From Arthrobacter bambusae (lineage in GTDB: Bacteria; Actinomycetota; Actinomycetes; Actinomycetales; Micrococcaceae), in assembly GCF_022606295.1 (NCBI RefSeq), contig NZ_JAHHZS010000010.1:78319-142318 (forward strand): 64,000 bases of DNA. Direction: 5' to 3'. Below the pieces are notes generated by a model that was given only the letters and a program-made list of their open reading frames with translations, had not been told where the DNA came from and searched no databases. How positions within the stretch are numbered: the stretch's first letter is position 1; each line of letters begins with the position of its first letter. The position numbers and the translations under genes were made by a program. Positions 33,868 through 41,738 of the stretch are shown in pieces.

Positions 33868-34452
33868 CTATTCCCCTCGGGCTTCTGCGGGTCGGTTGAT
33901 CTCCTGAAGGCGGGCCCGGGCGCGGGACAGCCGTGAGCGCACGGTGCCTATCGGCACATGCAGGGCATCCGCGGCCGCTTTGTAGTCGAGCTCGGCGAAC
34001 ACACACGCGGCCAGGACTTCTTGCTCGCCTCGGGGGAGGCGTCTTATGGCAGCCAGAACGGCGGCCATCCGCCGCTCGGAATCGATGTGCTCGGCGACGT
34101 CCTCAGCGGGATCTGTGACCTCGTCGCGCGGAGCCGCTTGCCGCTCGATAGCGAAACGTCGCGCAGCGGACCGCGTCCTGCTGTGCACCAGATTCGATGC
34201 GGTTCCGATCAGCCATGGCAGAGCTGACTCCCGATCCAGAGCCAGCTGTCGTCGGCCCCGCCAGACCTCCAGGAACACGGAGGACGTGAGATCCTCCGCG
34301 GCGTCCCACGAGGCCGTTCGGCGGAAGCAGTAGTTGTAGACCGCGTCGCGATGTCGAACGAACAGGTCGCGGAAGGCGTCTGTATCGCCTGCAACGCTGC
34401 GGTCCCACAACACCTGGCCTGAGATGGACGAACTCATGGTCTCCATACCCAT
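33868..34452 (-). CDS. ECF-type RNA polymerase sigma factor
   Basis: 194 residues. Sigma-70 region 2 (FRDLFVRHRDAVYNYCFRR, AEDLTSSVFLEVWRGR) and region 4 (RLPRGEQEVLAACVFAELDYKAAADAL, GTVRSRLSRARARLQ). This is the small ECF layout that recognises -35/-10 promoters under envelope stress. ATG 34452 has GGAG six bases upstream; two further ATGs follow closely. The downstream gene encodes a membrane beta-propeller protein as probable regulator. Confidence 0.92.
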   Translation of the reverse strand: MGMETMSSSISGQVLWDRSVAGDTDAFRDLFVRHRDAVYNYCFRRTASWDAAEDLTSSVFLEVWRGRRQLALDRESALPWLIGTASNLVHSRTRSAARRFAIERQAAPRDEVTDPAEDVAEHIDSERRMAAVLAAIRRLPRGEQEVLAACVFAELDYKAAADALHVPIGTVRSRLSRARARLQEINRPAEARGE

Positions 34453-34832
34453 TCATGTCTCCGCGAGCACAAAAGTTCCCGCTGTGCCTTGCCAGTGCCC
34501 GAGTTCCACCCACGCCGCCCGGAAACTCGCAGCTGTCCAGGAGACCGAACCGAAATGGTGCACCGAACAGTACCGGCCAAAGCCGCCCACCCGAGGCACA
34601 CCCGCCCAGGAGGCAGCAAAGGGCCGCGCCTTTGCCGGCCGCGCCGCCCAGAACCAGCGCGCTAAAGCGACCAGCCACGCCAAGACACCCAACCCGGACC
34701 ACAGCCACGGGCCGGAACATTGAAAACGCTCGTGGTCGACGTCGCCCGCGATCTCAGTATCTCCGTGCCCGCCAACTACCGCTTGCTCCCAGCCTCGAGC
34801 GGTAAACAACTGTGAAGCCGGGCTTTGAGGAC
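34453..34832. other. Region without a confident gene between sigma gene and desulfurase operon
   Basis: 380 bases with no recognised product. On the plus strand a frame ending at 34723 reads THAARKLAAVQETEPKWCTE and on through a basic Ala/Lys-rich stretch, with plausible codon use but no start site. A 31-codon frame (LKTLVVDVARDLSIS) follows to 34817. These may be gene fragments at the left edge of an inserted segment. The minus-strand sigma promoter must lie in the first part. Confidence 0.4.
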
Positions 34833-34843
34833 TCAAAGCCCGG
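34818..34843. terminator. Terminator after the cysteine-desulfurase operon
   Basis: CCGGGCTTTGA and TCAAAGCCCGG form a perfect 11-base stem with a 4-base loop. The right arm contains the stop codon of the C39-like peptidase gene, so the operon ends inside the hairpin. On the plus strand it could also end any transcript coming from 34453. Confidence 0.7.
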
Positions 34844-35399
34844 ATTCTTGCCGCCTATTCCGGAAATGAATTGCCCGGCCTGAGAAGTGGTCCCAGAACG
34901 TCGCGGGATCAAGACGGATGTTTCGCCCTTCGATAGGGTGATGGCTTGAGGGCCGGTGGATCAGCAGGTCGCTGGAAGTCGTTATGGCTGCTAGCACTGC
35001 TAGGTGACCTGATTTGCCGGGAGATTCGAAGGAGGGGCCGACGGAAACGATGAGTGCCCCCGGCCCTCGGGCGGTTTCGATGAATTCTTCCGTGGTCGAG
35101 AACTGTAACCGGTCGGCTTCGAGTCCGTTCTTTTGCCCATGGCGGGCCAGTCCGGCGTGGTGCCAGCCGGTTTGTTCGGTGTAGGCGCCGTCATGGAGAA
35201 GTTCCTCGGTGATCGTTGCCGGAAGAACATGCATGCCGGGGAGGAGCTGTGCGTAGACCATGCGCAGGCATGCGACGCCGCAGGATCTGGTGTCCCAGAA
35301 CCGTGCCGCGTTCCGGGACGGGTAGCCCAGGGCTTCCCAGTCGTGGCTGACCATGGAGCTGTAGAAGGGAACTCTTTCACCGGTCTCAGCCGCTGGCAT
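34833..35399 (-). CDS. C39-like papain-fold cysteine peptidase
   Basis: 188 residues. The start VPFYSSMVSHDWEALGYPSR, the catalytic-Cys region TRSCGVACLRMVYA and the His region SGHLAVLAA match Peptidase_C39-like proteins. The family Asp/Asn expected after the His would fall in LLIHRPSSHH and is not certain. There is no membrane segment or ABC domain, so it is not a bacteriocin exporter. It follows the desulfurase with one base between stop and ATG, indicating tight coupling. Possible role: processing of a peptide or thioester in the same pathway. Confidence 0.75.
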   Translation of the reverse strand: MPAAETGERVPFYSSMVSHDWEALGYPSRNAARFWDTRSCGVACLRMVYAQLLPGMHVLPATITEELLHDGAYTEQTGWHHAGLARHGQKNGLEADRLQFSTTEEFIETARGPGALIVSVGPSFESPGKSGHLAVLAAITTSSDLLIHRPSSHHPIEGRNIRLDPATFWDHFSGRAIHFRNRRQESGL

Positions 35400-35400
35400 T

Positions 35401-36537
35401 TCACGAGGCTTTCATGAGGGAAACGGCCGCGGAAATGGCCAGCGCAGCGTCGCGGGTTTCTTCGGGGGTTGTTGTTCTTCCGAATCCTATTCGTAGGCTG
35501 GACCGGGCCTCGGCTGCGGACAGCCCGATGGCCATGAGCACGTGGGAGGGTTGCTGGTCGTTGCTGTTGCATGCAGAACCGGCCGAGATCGCTACGTGCG
35601 GAACCGCGGACATGAGTTCCCCGGCGTCCAGGCCGGGGATCCTGATGTTCAGGCAGTTCGGCAGGCAAAGCTCCTGCGGGGAGTTGGTCATGATGTCGGG
35701 GTGGTGGGATAGCAGAAGATCCAGGAACATGCTCTTGAGCTGTTTGACCCGTGACCGTTCGTCCGTCAATGCTGCCCGGGATAGCTCGAGGGCTTTCGCG
35801 AAGCCGACTATCGCCGGGAGGTTCTGGGTTCCGGGGCGTTTGCCGCCCTCTTGTCCTCCGCCGTGAAGCAGGGAGGGGACACCCTTGTTGGAGGTCTGGA
35901 ACTTGTCACTGATGTACAGGGCACCGATTCCTTTGGGCCCGTAAAGCTTGTGGCTGGAGAAACTGACCAGGTCGGCGGGGTACTGGGTGATGTCCTCAAT
36001 CAGGTAGCCGATGGCCTGGGTGGCGTCGGAATGAAGAGGGGCCCCGGCCTCTCCTGTGACCGAAGCGATGTCGGTGATGGGCTGGACCGAGCCGATTTCG
36101 TTGTTGGCCGCCATGACCGAGACAAGCCGTGTCGTCGGTTTGATGGCCCTCTTTACCTCGGTGGGGTTCACGAATCCTTTGTTGTCTACCGGGAGCACGG
36201 TGAGGTCCCCGCCTCCCCGTTGGAAGGCCCGGCAGGCGTCCAGCATGGATTTGTGTTCTATCGCCGTGGTGATGATGTGGTGTTCCTGGCTGGCTTTGAC
36301 CATGGATATGGCCCAGTTGTTGGCCTCGGTGGCGCCTGAAGTGAAGAACAGCTCACGGGGACGGCAGCCAAGAAGCCGGACCATCTTCCGTCGCGCGCCT
36401 TCGATGGCCTCCTGGCTCCTCATCCCTGCCATGTGCGGGCTGGACGGGTTGGCCCAGAACCGGCGTCCGGCGCTGTCGACTAGATCAGCAACCTCGTCGT
36501 CTAGCGGGGTCGTTGCCTGATAATCCAGGTAGATCAT
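35401..36537 (-). CDS. Cysteine desulfurase (IscS/NifS family)
   Basis: 378 residues of class V PLP aminotransferases. MIYLDYQATTPLDDEV, TSGATEANNWAI, AIEHKSMLDAC, Asp of HSDATQAIGY, PLP-Lys in FSSHKLYGPKG, and the persulfide Cys in SAGSACNSNDQ. It is group I (IscS-like) by its long Cys loop. The gene is not beside iscU, sufB or dnd genes; its neighbours are an unknown protein, a C39-like peptidase and an exporter. It probably supplies sulfur to a dedicated product. ATGA overlaps with the upstream gene. Confidence 0.92.
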   Translation of the reverse strand: MIYLDYQATTPLDDEVADLVDSAGRRFWANPSSPHMAGMRSQEAIEGARRKMVRLLGCRPRELFFTSGATEANNWAISMVKASQEHHIITTAIEHKSMLDACRAFQRGGGDLTVLPVDNKGFVNPTEVKRAIKPTTRLVSVMAANNEIGSVQPITDIASVTGEAGAPLHSDATQAIGYLIEDITQYPADLVSFSSHKLYGPKGIGALYISDKFQTSNKGVPSLLHGGGQEGGKRPGTQNLPAIVGFAKALELSRAALTDERSRVKQLKSMFLDLLLSHHPDIMTNSPQELCLPNCLNIRIPGLDAGELMSAVPHVAISAGSACNSNDQQPSHVLMAIGLSAAEARSSLRIGFGRTTTPEETRDAALAISAAVSLMKAS

Positions 36538-37289
36538 GCTGCTCTCCGCCCAAGGTCCTCGGAACTGTAGGGGATCGAGACGAAATCGTGTGTCTTTGCA
36601 TCGAAGAACACCTGCACAACGGCTTCCTGCCCCTGGGATTTCCGGGCGAGGTACATCTCTGTTCCCTTGATGACTTTGTCCTTGTCCGCTACCCGGTTGA
36701 AATCAAAGACGACCCGGGAGGATCGCTGCCGTGATGCGCTTAGTCGTTTGAACGACAAATCGAGGTACTCGCTGACAATGAGCGGGCAACGTGGAATGCC
36801 CGCCCCTGCCTCGTTGACGGCCCCGGCAATGACTTTCGGGTAGAGGTCGGAGTCGAAGAGGATTTCGGTCCCTTCCAGCCGCAGCGATTCGTCCGAGTCC
36901 ATGTCTTTCAGCCATCGCTTGAGGAACCGGGCGGAACGATTCCGCAACGTACGTTCCTTCACAACCTCGAAGCTCACCCCGAAAGGGGCACAGAGTTCCA
37001 GAAGCGCCGACGTATCGACTTCGGCGGTGGCTGCGGTCCGCAGCTCTCACACATCCTGGGAACAGTCCATGCCCAGGTCGTTGACGATGATGGTGTACGC
37101 CGGTCTCCGCGTCAGAGAATAGGTGCTTTGGAGTTCGTCCCCGAGACGTAGGCCCGACTTCATCGATTCCACGGCGAATTCATCGATTCCCGTTGAGACG
37201 TCGAAGTAGCCGCACGCAATCAGTACCTGGGTGTCACGCTTTAACGGAAAGGACAAGTCCAATTCAGACAGCAATTGGTTCGTTTTCAA
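36534..37289 (-). pseudogene. Unknown protein interrupted by one in-frame TGA
   Basis: From TTG 37289 (GAGGAG five bases upstream, inside the exporter gene) the frame encodes about 80 residues ending DLGMDCSQDV, then TGA at 37047-37049. It continues in the same frame, ELRTAATAEVDTSALL and beyond, for about 170 residues to 36534, overlapping the desulfurase ATG. The only start codon after the TGA is GTG 36977, without a ribosome site. So it is either one 250-residue protein broken by a nonsense change, read-through or selenocysteine (a C-x4-U motif), or two proteins. No domain recognised. Confidence 0.6.
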
Positions 37290-38175
37290 CTTCTACTCCT
37301 CGTTCTTCAGATGTCAGTTGGTTGCTTGTTTGAGCGCGTGTATCCGTCCAGACGCTGAGTGCGGCACACCCGGTCAGAACGATCAGCCCCATGATCTGCC
37401 GACCGTCCAGGAACTGGTTCAGGCCAAGTACGCCAACGGCCGAAGCCAGCGCGGGATCCAAAGCCGAGGCCATCGCGAAGGGAAGCGCGCGCAGACGCTT
37501 CATCGCGAAAAGTTCCAGAGAGAATGGAATAACCATGGTCAGCAGTGCCACGACAAGCGCCTGGCCCGCCAACGGGCATGCTGTCTGCAAATCGGGAGCC
37601 GGGGCCAGGAGCTGTCCGGCGAGAACAACCAGGAACGCGACCCACAAAGCCTTGGATAGCACTGCCAGTGGATGGGTCGTGGCCGGCATGGCCGTCCCTA
37701 CCCTGATGTAGACGCTCAACAGAATCCCGGTAGCCACGGCCCACAGGATCCCTGCAGGATCCGGCTGACCGGCGTAGTCCACAATGAGGAAAAGTCCCGC
37801 TACGGCGCCCAAAACCGCAGGCCGGACCGCCCAAGAGCGCGAACGCAGACAGCCGATTGCCAAAGGGACAACGAATTCAACCGAAACCGCCAGAGACAGC
37901 GGGATGTGCGAAATTGCTTGATAGAAGCAAAGCTGCATCAAACCCAAGACGACTCCGTAAGCAACGATGCGGTGCACGGACACGGCAGCAGAATGTCGTG
38001 CAAACCAGAGGGCAGGTAGGAGCACCAAAGCTCCGATTCCCACCCTCAGACACGTCGCGGTTCCCGCGCCGACGGCTTCAATGAGCCCAACGGCCACGCC
38101 GTTACCGAGTTGCAGTGCGGTGAGGCTCGCGGCAACCGCAGCCACACCTGCCGAAGCAGTCCCTGGCTTCCTCAT
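37264..38175 (-). CDS. EamA/RhtA-like transporter
   Basis: About 303 residues with ten membrane helices in two EamA repeats. The second repeat ends FSLELFAMKRLRALPFAMAS with ALDPALASAVGVLGLNQFLD, the RhtA signature; RhtA exports threonine, homoserine and related amino acids. ATG 38175 is preferred; a longer frame starts at 38217. It is the first gene of the operon and overlaps the next gene by 26 bases. An exporter of an amino-acid-like sulfur compound would suit the neighbouring desulfurase, but this is inference. Confidence 0.85.
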   Translation of the reverse strand: MRKPGTASAGVAAVAASLTALQLGNGVAVGLIEAVGAGTATCLRVGIGALVLLPALWFARHSAAVSVHRIVAYGVVLGLMQLCFYQAISHIPLSLAVSVEFVVPLAIGCLRSRSWAVRPAVLGAVAGLFLIVDYAGQPDPAGILWAVATGILLSVYIRVGTAMPATTHPLAVLSKALWVAFLVVLAGQLLAPAPDLQTACPLAGQALVVALLTMVIPFSLELFAMKRLRALPFAMASALDPALASAVGVLGLNQFLDGRQIMGLIVLTGCAALSVWTDTRAQTSNQLTSEERGVEVENEPIAV

Positions 38176-38231
38176 GTGATCCGTGCACACGACAAAACCA
38201 CGCCAGCCGTCCCCCATGCCGCCATACGCTT

Positions 38232-38245
38232 ATATTCCCCAATAT
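38232..38245. promoter_or_regulatory. AT-rich palindrome upstream of exporter operon
   Basis: ATATTCCCCAATAT, with ATATT/AATAT arms, lies 57-70 bases before the exporter ATG in sequence that looks more AT-rich than its surroundings. It could be an operator or contain a -10 element for the minus-strand operon. The rest of 38246-38448 shows no gene. Confidence 0.3.
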
Positions 38246-38448
38246 GTCGTAACACTCCGCAATTCAACGGCACGCTACAGCACCAGCGGATGCTCTTCCA
38301 AGTCAAAAAACCGGTGCGGACAGCTTCCTCCCCTTCCTGCCGAGGTCGGGATGACGGATATTTCGCTTTTACAAGTCTGTGTTACTTGTCCTCCAGGGAC
38401 ACCTCCAAGGGAGAACGGGGCCCTTAGCGTACTCTGACGTCCGTTTTC

Positions 38449-38901
38449 TCAAGCGACCCCAACGTGGTTGCTCGTCCAGGTGGCTCCCGAATCGGAGCTG
38501 TGGGCCACCACCAAGGTGCTGCCCTGCAATCCCGCCTCCACGATGACCGATCCGGCCTGGGCTATTGGGCGTCCCGCGCTCGGCGCCACTGGAAACGTGA
38601 CATCCGGCCACAGTGCTGCTGCGCCAACCGGGATTGTCGATCCGATCAGCCTGATCGGATCGCCCGGGACACCGGAAGGGCTCGACGGCGGCGGCGAACC
38701 TGGACTCGAAGGAGACTGGGACGAGGTCGTCGGAATGCTCGGCCCGGGAGGCGATGGCAGCGGACCGTCGACGCCGGCCCGCGGCTGGGTGACCAGGAAT
38801 GCCGCCACGATCGTGGCGGCCACAGCCGCCGCAGCCACGGCTGCCAAACGCCGATTCGCCGTGAGCCGTCCGGCTGCGGTTTCCCCATCGCTTGTGCGCA
38901 T
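38449..38901 (-). pseudogene. Truncated paralogue of the Asp-box beta-propeller gene
   Basis: 150 residues clearly homologous to 32596-33864: membrane helix, Pro/Ser linker, then LIGSTIPVGAAALWPDV and SSDSGATWTSNHVG, where the match stops and a TAA/TGA context ends the frame at 38449. The whole propeller beyond the first Asp-box is missing, and there is no adjacent sigma gene. The break lies exactly where the desulfurase operon segment begins, so the insertion probably removed the rest. Confidence 0.75.
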
Positions 38902-38921
38902 ACCAGTCCGCCCTCCCCGGC

Positions 38922-39650
38922 TCAGCCGCTCAGGGAGCCCTGGGCGGCTTTTTCGGCGGCGGCCCTGCCGCCCCGGCCCCGCAGGACATGCGCTATGGCG
39001 ACTGCGAGGAGGGCCCCACCGATCGGACCGGTGGCGTAGATCCAGTATCGGCTGAAGTCACCTGTGATTAGGTCGGGGCCGAACGACCTGATCGGGTTCA
39101 TCGACGCTCCGCTGACCGGGCCACCCCAAAGCCCGGCCATGACGATGTAAGCCGCGATTCCGAATGCCGACAAGGCGCCGACGTTCTGCGCCCCGGAGGC
39201 GACGGCGAGCACGGTGCTGACGAGTCCCGCAGTCAGCAGGACTTCCAGGGTGAAAGCTTGGAAATCGGTGAATTCCGGGCCCGGAACGGTCATCCCGTCC
39301 TTGCCGTAGTGGCCGAACACGGCCAGGAGCGTGGCGGACGCGAGCGCCGCCCCGGCAGCCTGGACGAGGATATAGCCGGGAACTCTTGGCCAGGGGAAGT
39401 CCCGGCGCAGGGCGAACGCCAGAGTCACCACGGGGTTCAGGTGGGCCCCGGAAATGGGTCCTACGAAGAGGACGACGGCGATGATGGTCAGCGCCGGGGT
39501 CATCACCATGGCCGTGTGCCCGAGGCCTCCGTGTGTGGCGGTGTTCACGATGTCGGCGCCGGCTGCGGCCAGCACCAGAAGGTAGGTCCCGAGGAACTCA
39601 CCGATGAGGCGCCGTGATCCGTTGCCGGGTTGGTTGAAGGTCCGGATCAT
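38922..39650 (-). CDS. MIP-family aquaporin
   Basis: 242 residues with six membrane helices and the two half-helices. First NPA box is SGAHLNPVVTLAF (NPV), second is SGASMNPIRSFGPD (NPI), so both Ala residues are replaced. This occurs in some actinobacterial MIP channels. ATG 39650 is used; the frame also starts at 39722, nine bases after the upstream gene, which would add a basic 24-residue arm. Passage of water, glycerol or other small solutes is expected; selectivity is unclear. Confidence 0.85.
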   Translation of the reverse strand: MIRTFNQPGNGSRRLIGEFLGTYLLVLAAAGADIVNTATHGGLGHTAMVMTPALTIIAVVLFVGPISGAHLNPVVTLAFALRRDFPWPRVPGYILVQAAGAALASATLLAVFGHYGKDGMTVPGPEFTDFQAFTLEVLLTAGLVSTVLAVASGAQNVGALSAFGIAAYIVMAGLWGGPVSGASMNPIRSFGPDLITGDFSRYWIYATGPIGGALLAVAIAHVLRGRGGRAAAEKAAQGSLSG

Positions 39651-39731
39651 GCGGTGGTCTTGGACCGAGAGGCCGGGGTGCCTTCGCCGTCCGGACCGGC
39701 CTGCCGCGTCGCGTATTGGCATCTCTCAGGC

Positions 39732-40148
39732 CTAGAACCCGGCGATACGCGCGGAAACGACCGTGTCTTCGCTCAGATGATAGGAAGCGCAGATCCGGTG
39801 GTAGCCGTCCGCGATCCGGGCGGTCGTCCCGGCTTTCCTGCTGCCGCGGATGACCAGGCAGGGTGAGAGTGCCGTACCGGCCCTGACCCGGCCGAGTTCC
39901 TTGGCAACGTCCGGGTCATCGGCTGGCAGCAGTGGCAACCCCGCCGCACGCAGAAGGTCCTTGGCTTTGAATGACACGGTGTCCGCCTGCTCCAGGGCCT
40001 TGACCGCCCGACTGACGGCTTTGGGCCCGGCGATGAGGGAGAGGTAGGAGGCGGCGGCCGGATAGTCGTGTTGTTGCGGTTTGTCCAGCCACTTCGCCAG
40101 CGGCTTGGAGTGGTCTGTGGCGTTGGAAGGTTGGCCGTGTTTGGTCAT
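39732..40148 (-). CDS. ParB-nuclease-like small protein
   Basis: 138 residues. The C-terminal SPCLVIRGSRKAGTTARIADGYHRICASYHL resembles the G-x-H-R loop of ParB/sulfiredoxin-fold proteins, but the N-terminal half (KPLAKWLDKPQQHDYPAAASYL) is not familiar. GGAGCA precedes the ATG. It lies just upstream of the aquaporin on the same strand and may be co-transcribed. Function unknown. Confidence 0.6.
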   Translation of the reverse strand: MTKHGQPSNATDHSKPLAKWLDKPQQHDYPAAASYLSLIAGPKAVSRAVKALEQADTVSFKAKDLLRAAGLPLLPADDPDVAKELGRVRAGTALSPCLVIRGSRKAGTTARIADGYHRICASYHLSEDTVVSARIAGF

Positions 40149-40237
40149 GATGCTCCTTTTGATCCGTTGGTGGCGGGCATCCTGCGTTGCCGGTGGTCCG
40201 GATTATCCTCTCCATCGCGGGGGACGGCTAGCAGAAC

Positions 40238-40375
40238 TCAGTCCCAGAAGATGTCGAGCTCCGCGGCGAGGCGACAGCCCTGATCCCGGGCGGCGCGAGC
40301 TGCGGGAGCACGCGCCCCCGGATCCAGCGGATTGACACCGATTGCCTCCAGCGACACGGCGTCGGCATTGATCAT
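40238..40375 (-). CDS. Small ORF coupled to decarboxylase gene
   Basis: 45 codons, MINADAVSLEAIGVNPLDPG and on to AAELDIFWD. Its ATG overlaps the stop of the PsiD-like decarboxylase gene (ATGA), with GAGGAG upstream, so translation looks certain if the operon is expressed. An acidic end and Ala/Arg-rich middle give no family match. Confidence 0.5.
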   Translation of the reverse strand: MINADAVSLEAIGVNPLDPGARAPAARAARDQGCRLAAELDIFWD

Positions 40376-41643
40376 GCGTTCTCCTCATGCCTGGCGGAGG
40401 CAAGCTTCGACCGGACCCGTACGAGGGGTGCGTCCGGATTCTGCGGTTGGGGGATAGCGGTGAGAGCGAACTGGTCGATAGCGCCGGGCCGGAAGACGAG
40501 GCACTCTGTGGAGCCGCCGAACTGGAAGTACCCCAACTCGTCGCCCTTGTTCACGTGGTGGCCCGGGACGATCTCCTGATCGATGACGCAGGACGAGACC
40601 TCGACCATGCCCACGGGTATCACCGCCATGAGGCCGATGACGGGGTCGTCGGCCTGGATCAGGATGATCGCGCGTGCCGCGACATGGGCCAGGTATGACT
40701 GCGAGAGGGTCGGCTCGACGGCGTCGGGCCCTTCTGATTCTGCCTCGGAGAAGTATGTACCGTCCTTGAGGTACGCCCGCACGATCGTTCCGGCGACGGG
40801 CGCGTGCCACCGGTGATAGTTCAGTGCGCTCAGGAACGCCTGGTACACCGTTCCGCCAACAAAGTGATCCACCGATTCATCCCGGGCGAGCAGGTCCTCG
40901 AGTGAGTAAGGCTGGTTCTTGACCCAGAACCGGCTCTGGCGTTGAACGTCGGAGCTTATCTTGTAGGGGGTCGATTCGCAGGCGCTGACGATGATTTTGT
41001 CGTCTTCGGGTGCAGCAACGGGTCTGGAGGTCGAGGTGAGGCGGCGGGTGAAGAAATCATTCCACGAAGTGAAACCCCAGTGCTCGGCGAGGGGATCATG
41101 TTCATAGTCGTCCATCCCGACAACCTGCCGCGCCTTCTCCGACATCCAGCCGGACGGCGAGTCGTTCAGCACGTACAGCGAGTCCTCGCTGCTTAGGAAC
41201 TCGCACCAGGCATTCAGTATCTTGCGGAACATGGCGACGATTCGAGGATCGCGATGGGCGGCGAACCCGGCCTCGGTTCCCATGGTCCAGTCAAGGATCG
41301 CTGTCAACGGCGTGGTGACCATGCCACCTTCGCTGAACTCCGGGGCGGTCGTCAGCACCTCGTTGATCAGCCGGAGCATCTGGTCAACGCTTGTCAGGTG
41401 CCGATTGCGGTAGGGCTTCGACTTGGGAACCTGCTCGATCATCTCTGTCATGTAGAGGCGGACAACCGGATCGCCGGCGATAAGCTCCTTGAACTCCGCG
41501 ATCACGGGATGCAGAGGAGCATCGTCGCCCCGGGCCTCCGCCCGTTCCCGGTGGCCGGCAATCCATTCCTCGAGCTCGTCCTGTCGCTCGGGCAGCCAGC
41601 CACCCGTTCGGCGGACACGGTCAGATGAAGAGTTGATAGTCAT
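40372..41643 (-). CDS. PSD-family decarboxylase of the PsiD/PSDC-associated type
   Basis: 423 residues. The N-terminal third (HPVIAEFKELIAGDPVVRL, LDWTMGTEAGFAAHRDP, WGFTSWNDFFTRRL) is the PSDC-associated domain of fungal and bacterial L-tryptophan/amino-acid decarboxylases. The C-terminal part is the phosphatidylserine-decarboxylase core (NYHRWHAPVAGTI and FGGSTECLVF, where G-S-T is the self-cleavage site for the pyruvoyl group). No membrane helix is visible, unlike true PSD. ATG 41643 is chosen because upstream codons are antisense-like. A soluble pyruvoyl amino-acid decarboxylase is the best guess. Confidence 0.82.
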   Translation of the reverse strand: MTINSSSDRVRRTGGWLPERQDELEEWIAGHRERAEARGDDAPLHPVIAEFKELIAGDPVVRLYMTEMIEQVPKSKPYRNRHLTSVDQMLRLINEVLTTAPEFSEGGMVTTPLTAILDWTMGTEAGFAAHRDPRIVAMFRKILNAWCEFLSSEDSLYVLNDSPSGWMSEKARQVVGMDDYEHDPLAEHWGFTSWNDFFTRRLTSTSRPVAAPEDDKIIVSACESTPYKISSDVQRQSRFWVKNQPYSLEDLLARDESVDHFVGGTVYQAFLSALNYHRWHAPVAGTIVRAYLKDGTYFSEAESEGPDAVEPTLSQSYLAHVAARAIILIQADDPVIGLMAVIPVGMVEVSSCVIDQEIVPGHHVNKGDELGYFQFGGSTECLVFRPGAIDQFALTAIPQPQNPDAPLVRVRSKLASARHEENA

Positions 41644-41738
41644 AGCGCCGAGCCTACGCGCCCTCGACCGGGGCGGGCGATGGGAACGCGTCAGAGAATC
41701 CCCGGCGGTCCGGGCGGCAGGAGTGGCAGAATTGTGAG

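Noticed and set aside
34833..35399. Bacteriocin ABC exporter peptidase domain
   Set aside because: It has the C39-like fold but no membrane or ATPase part, and no small precursor peptide with a GG leader was seen nearby.
34833..38175. DNA phosphorothioation (Dnd/Ssp) locus
   Set aside because: A cysteine desulfurase is present, but no DndC-type ATP pyrophosphatase, DndD ATPase or SspB-E proteins are in the window.
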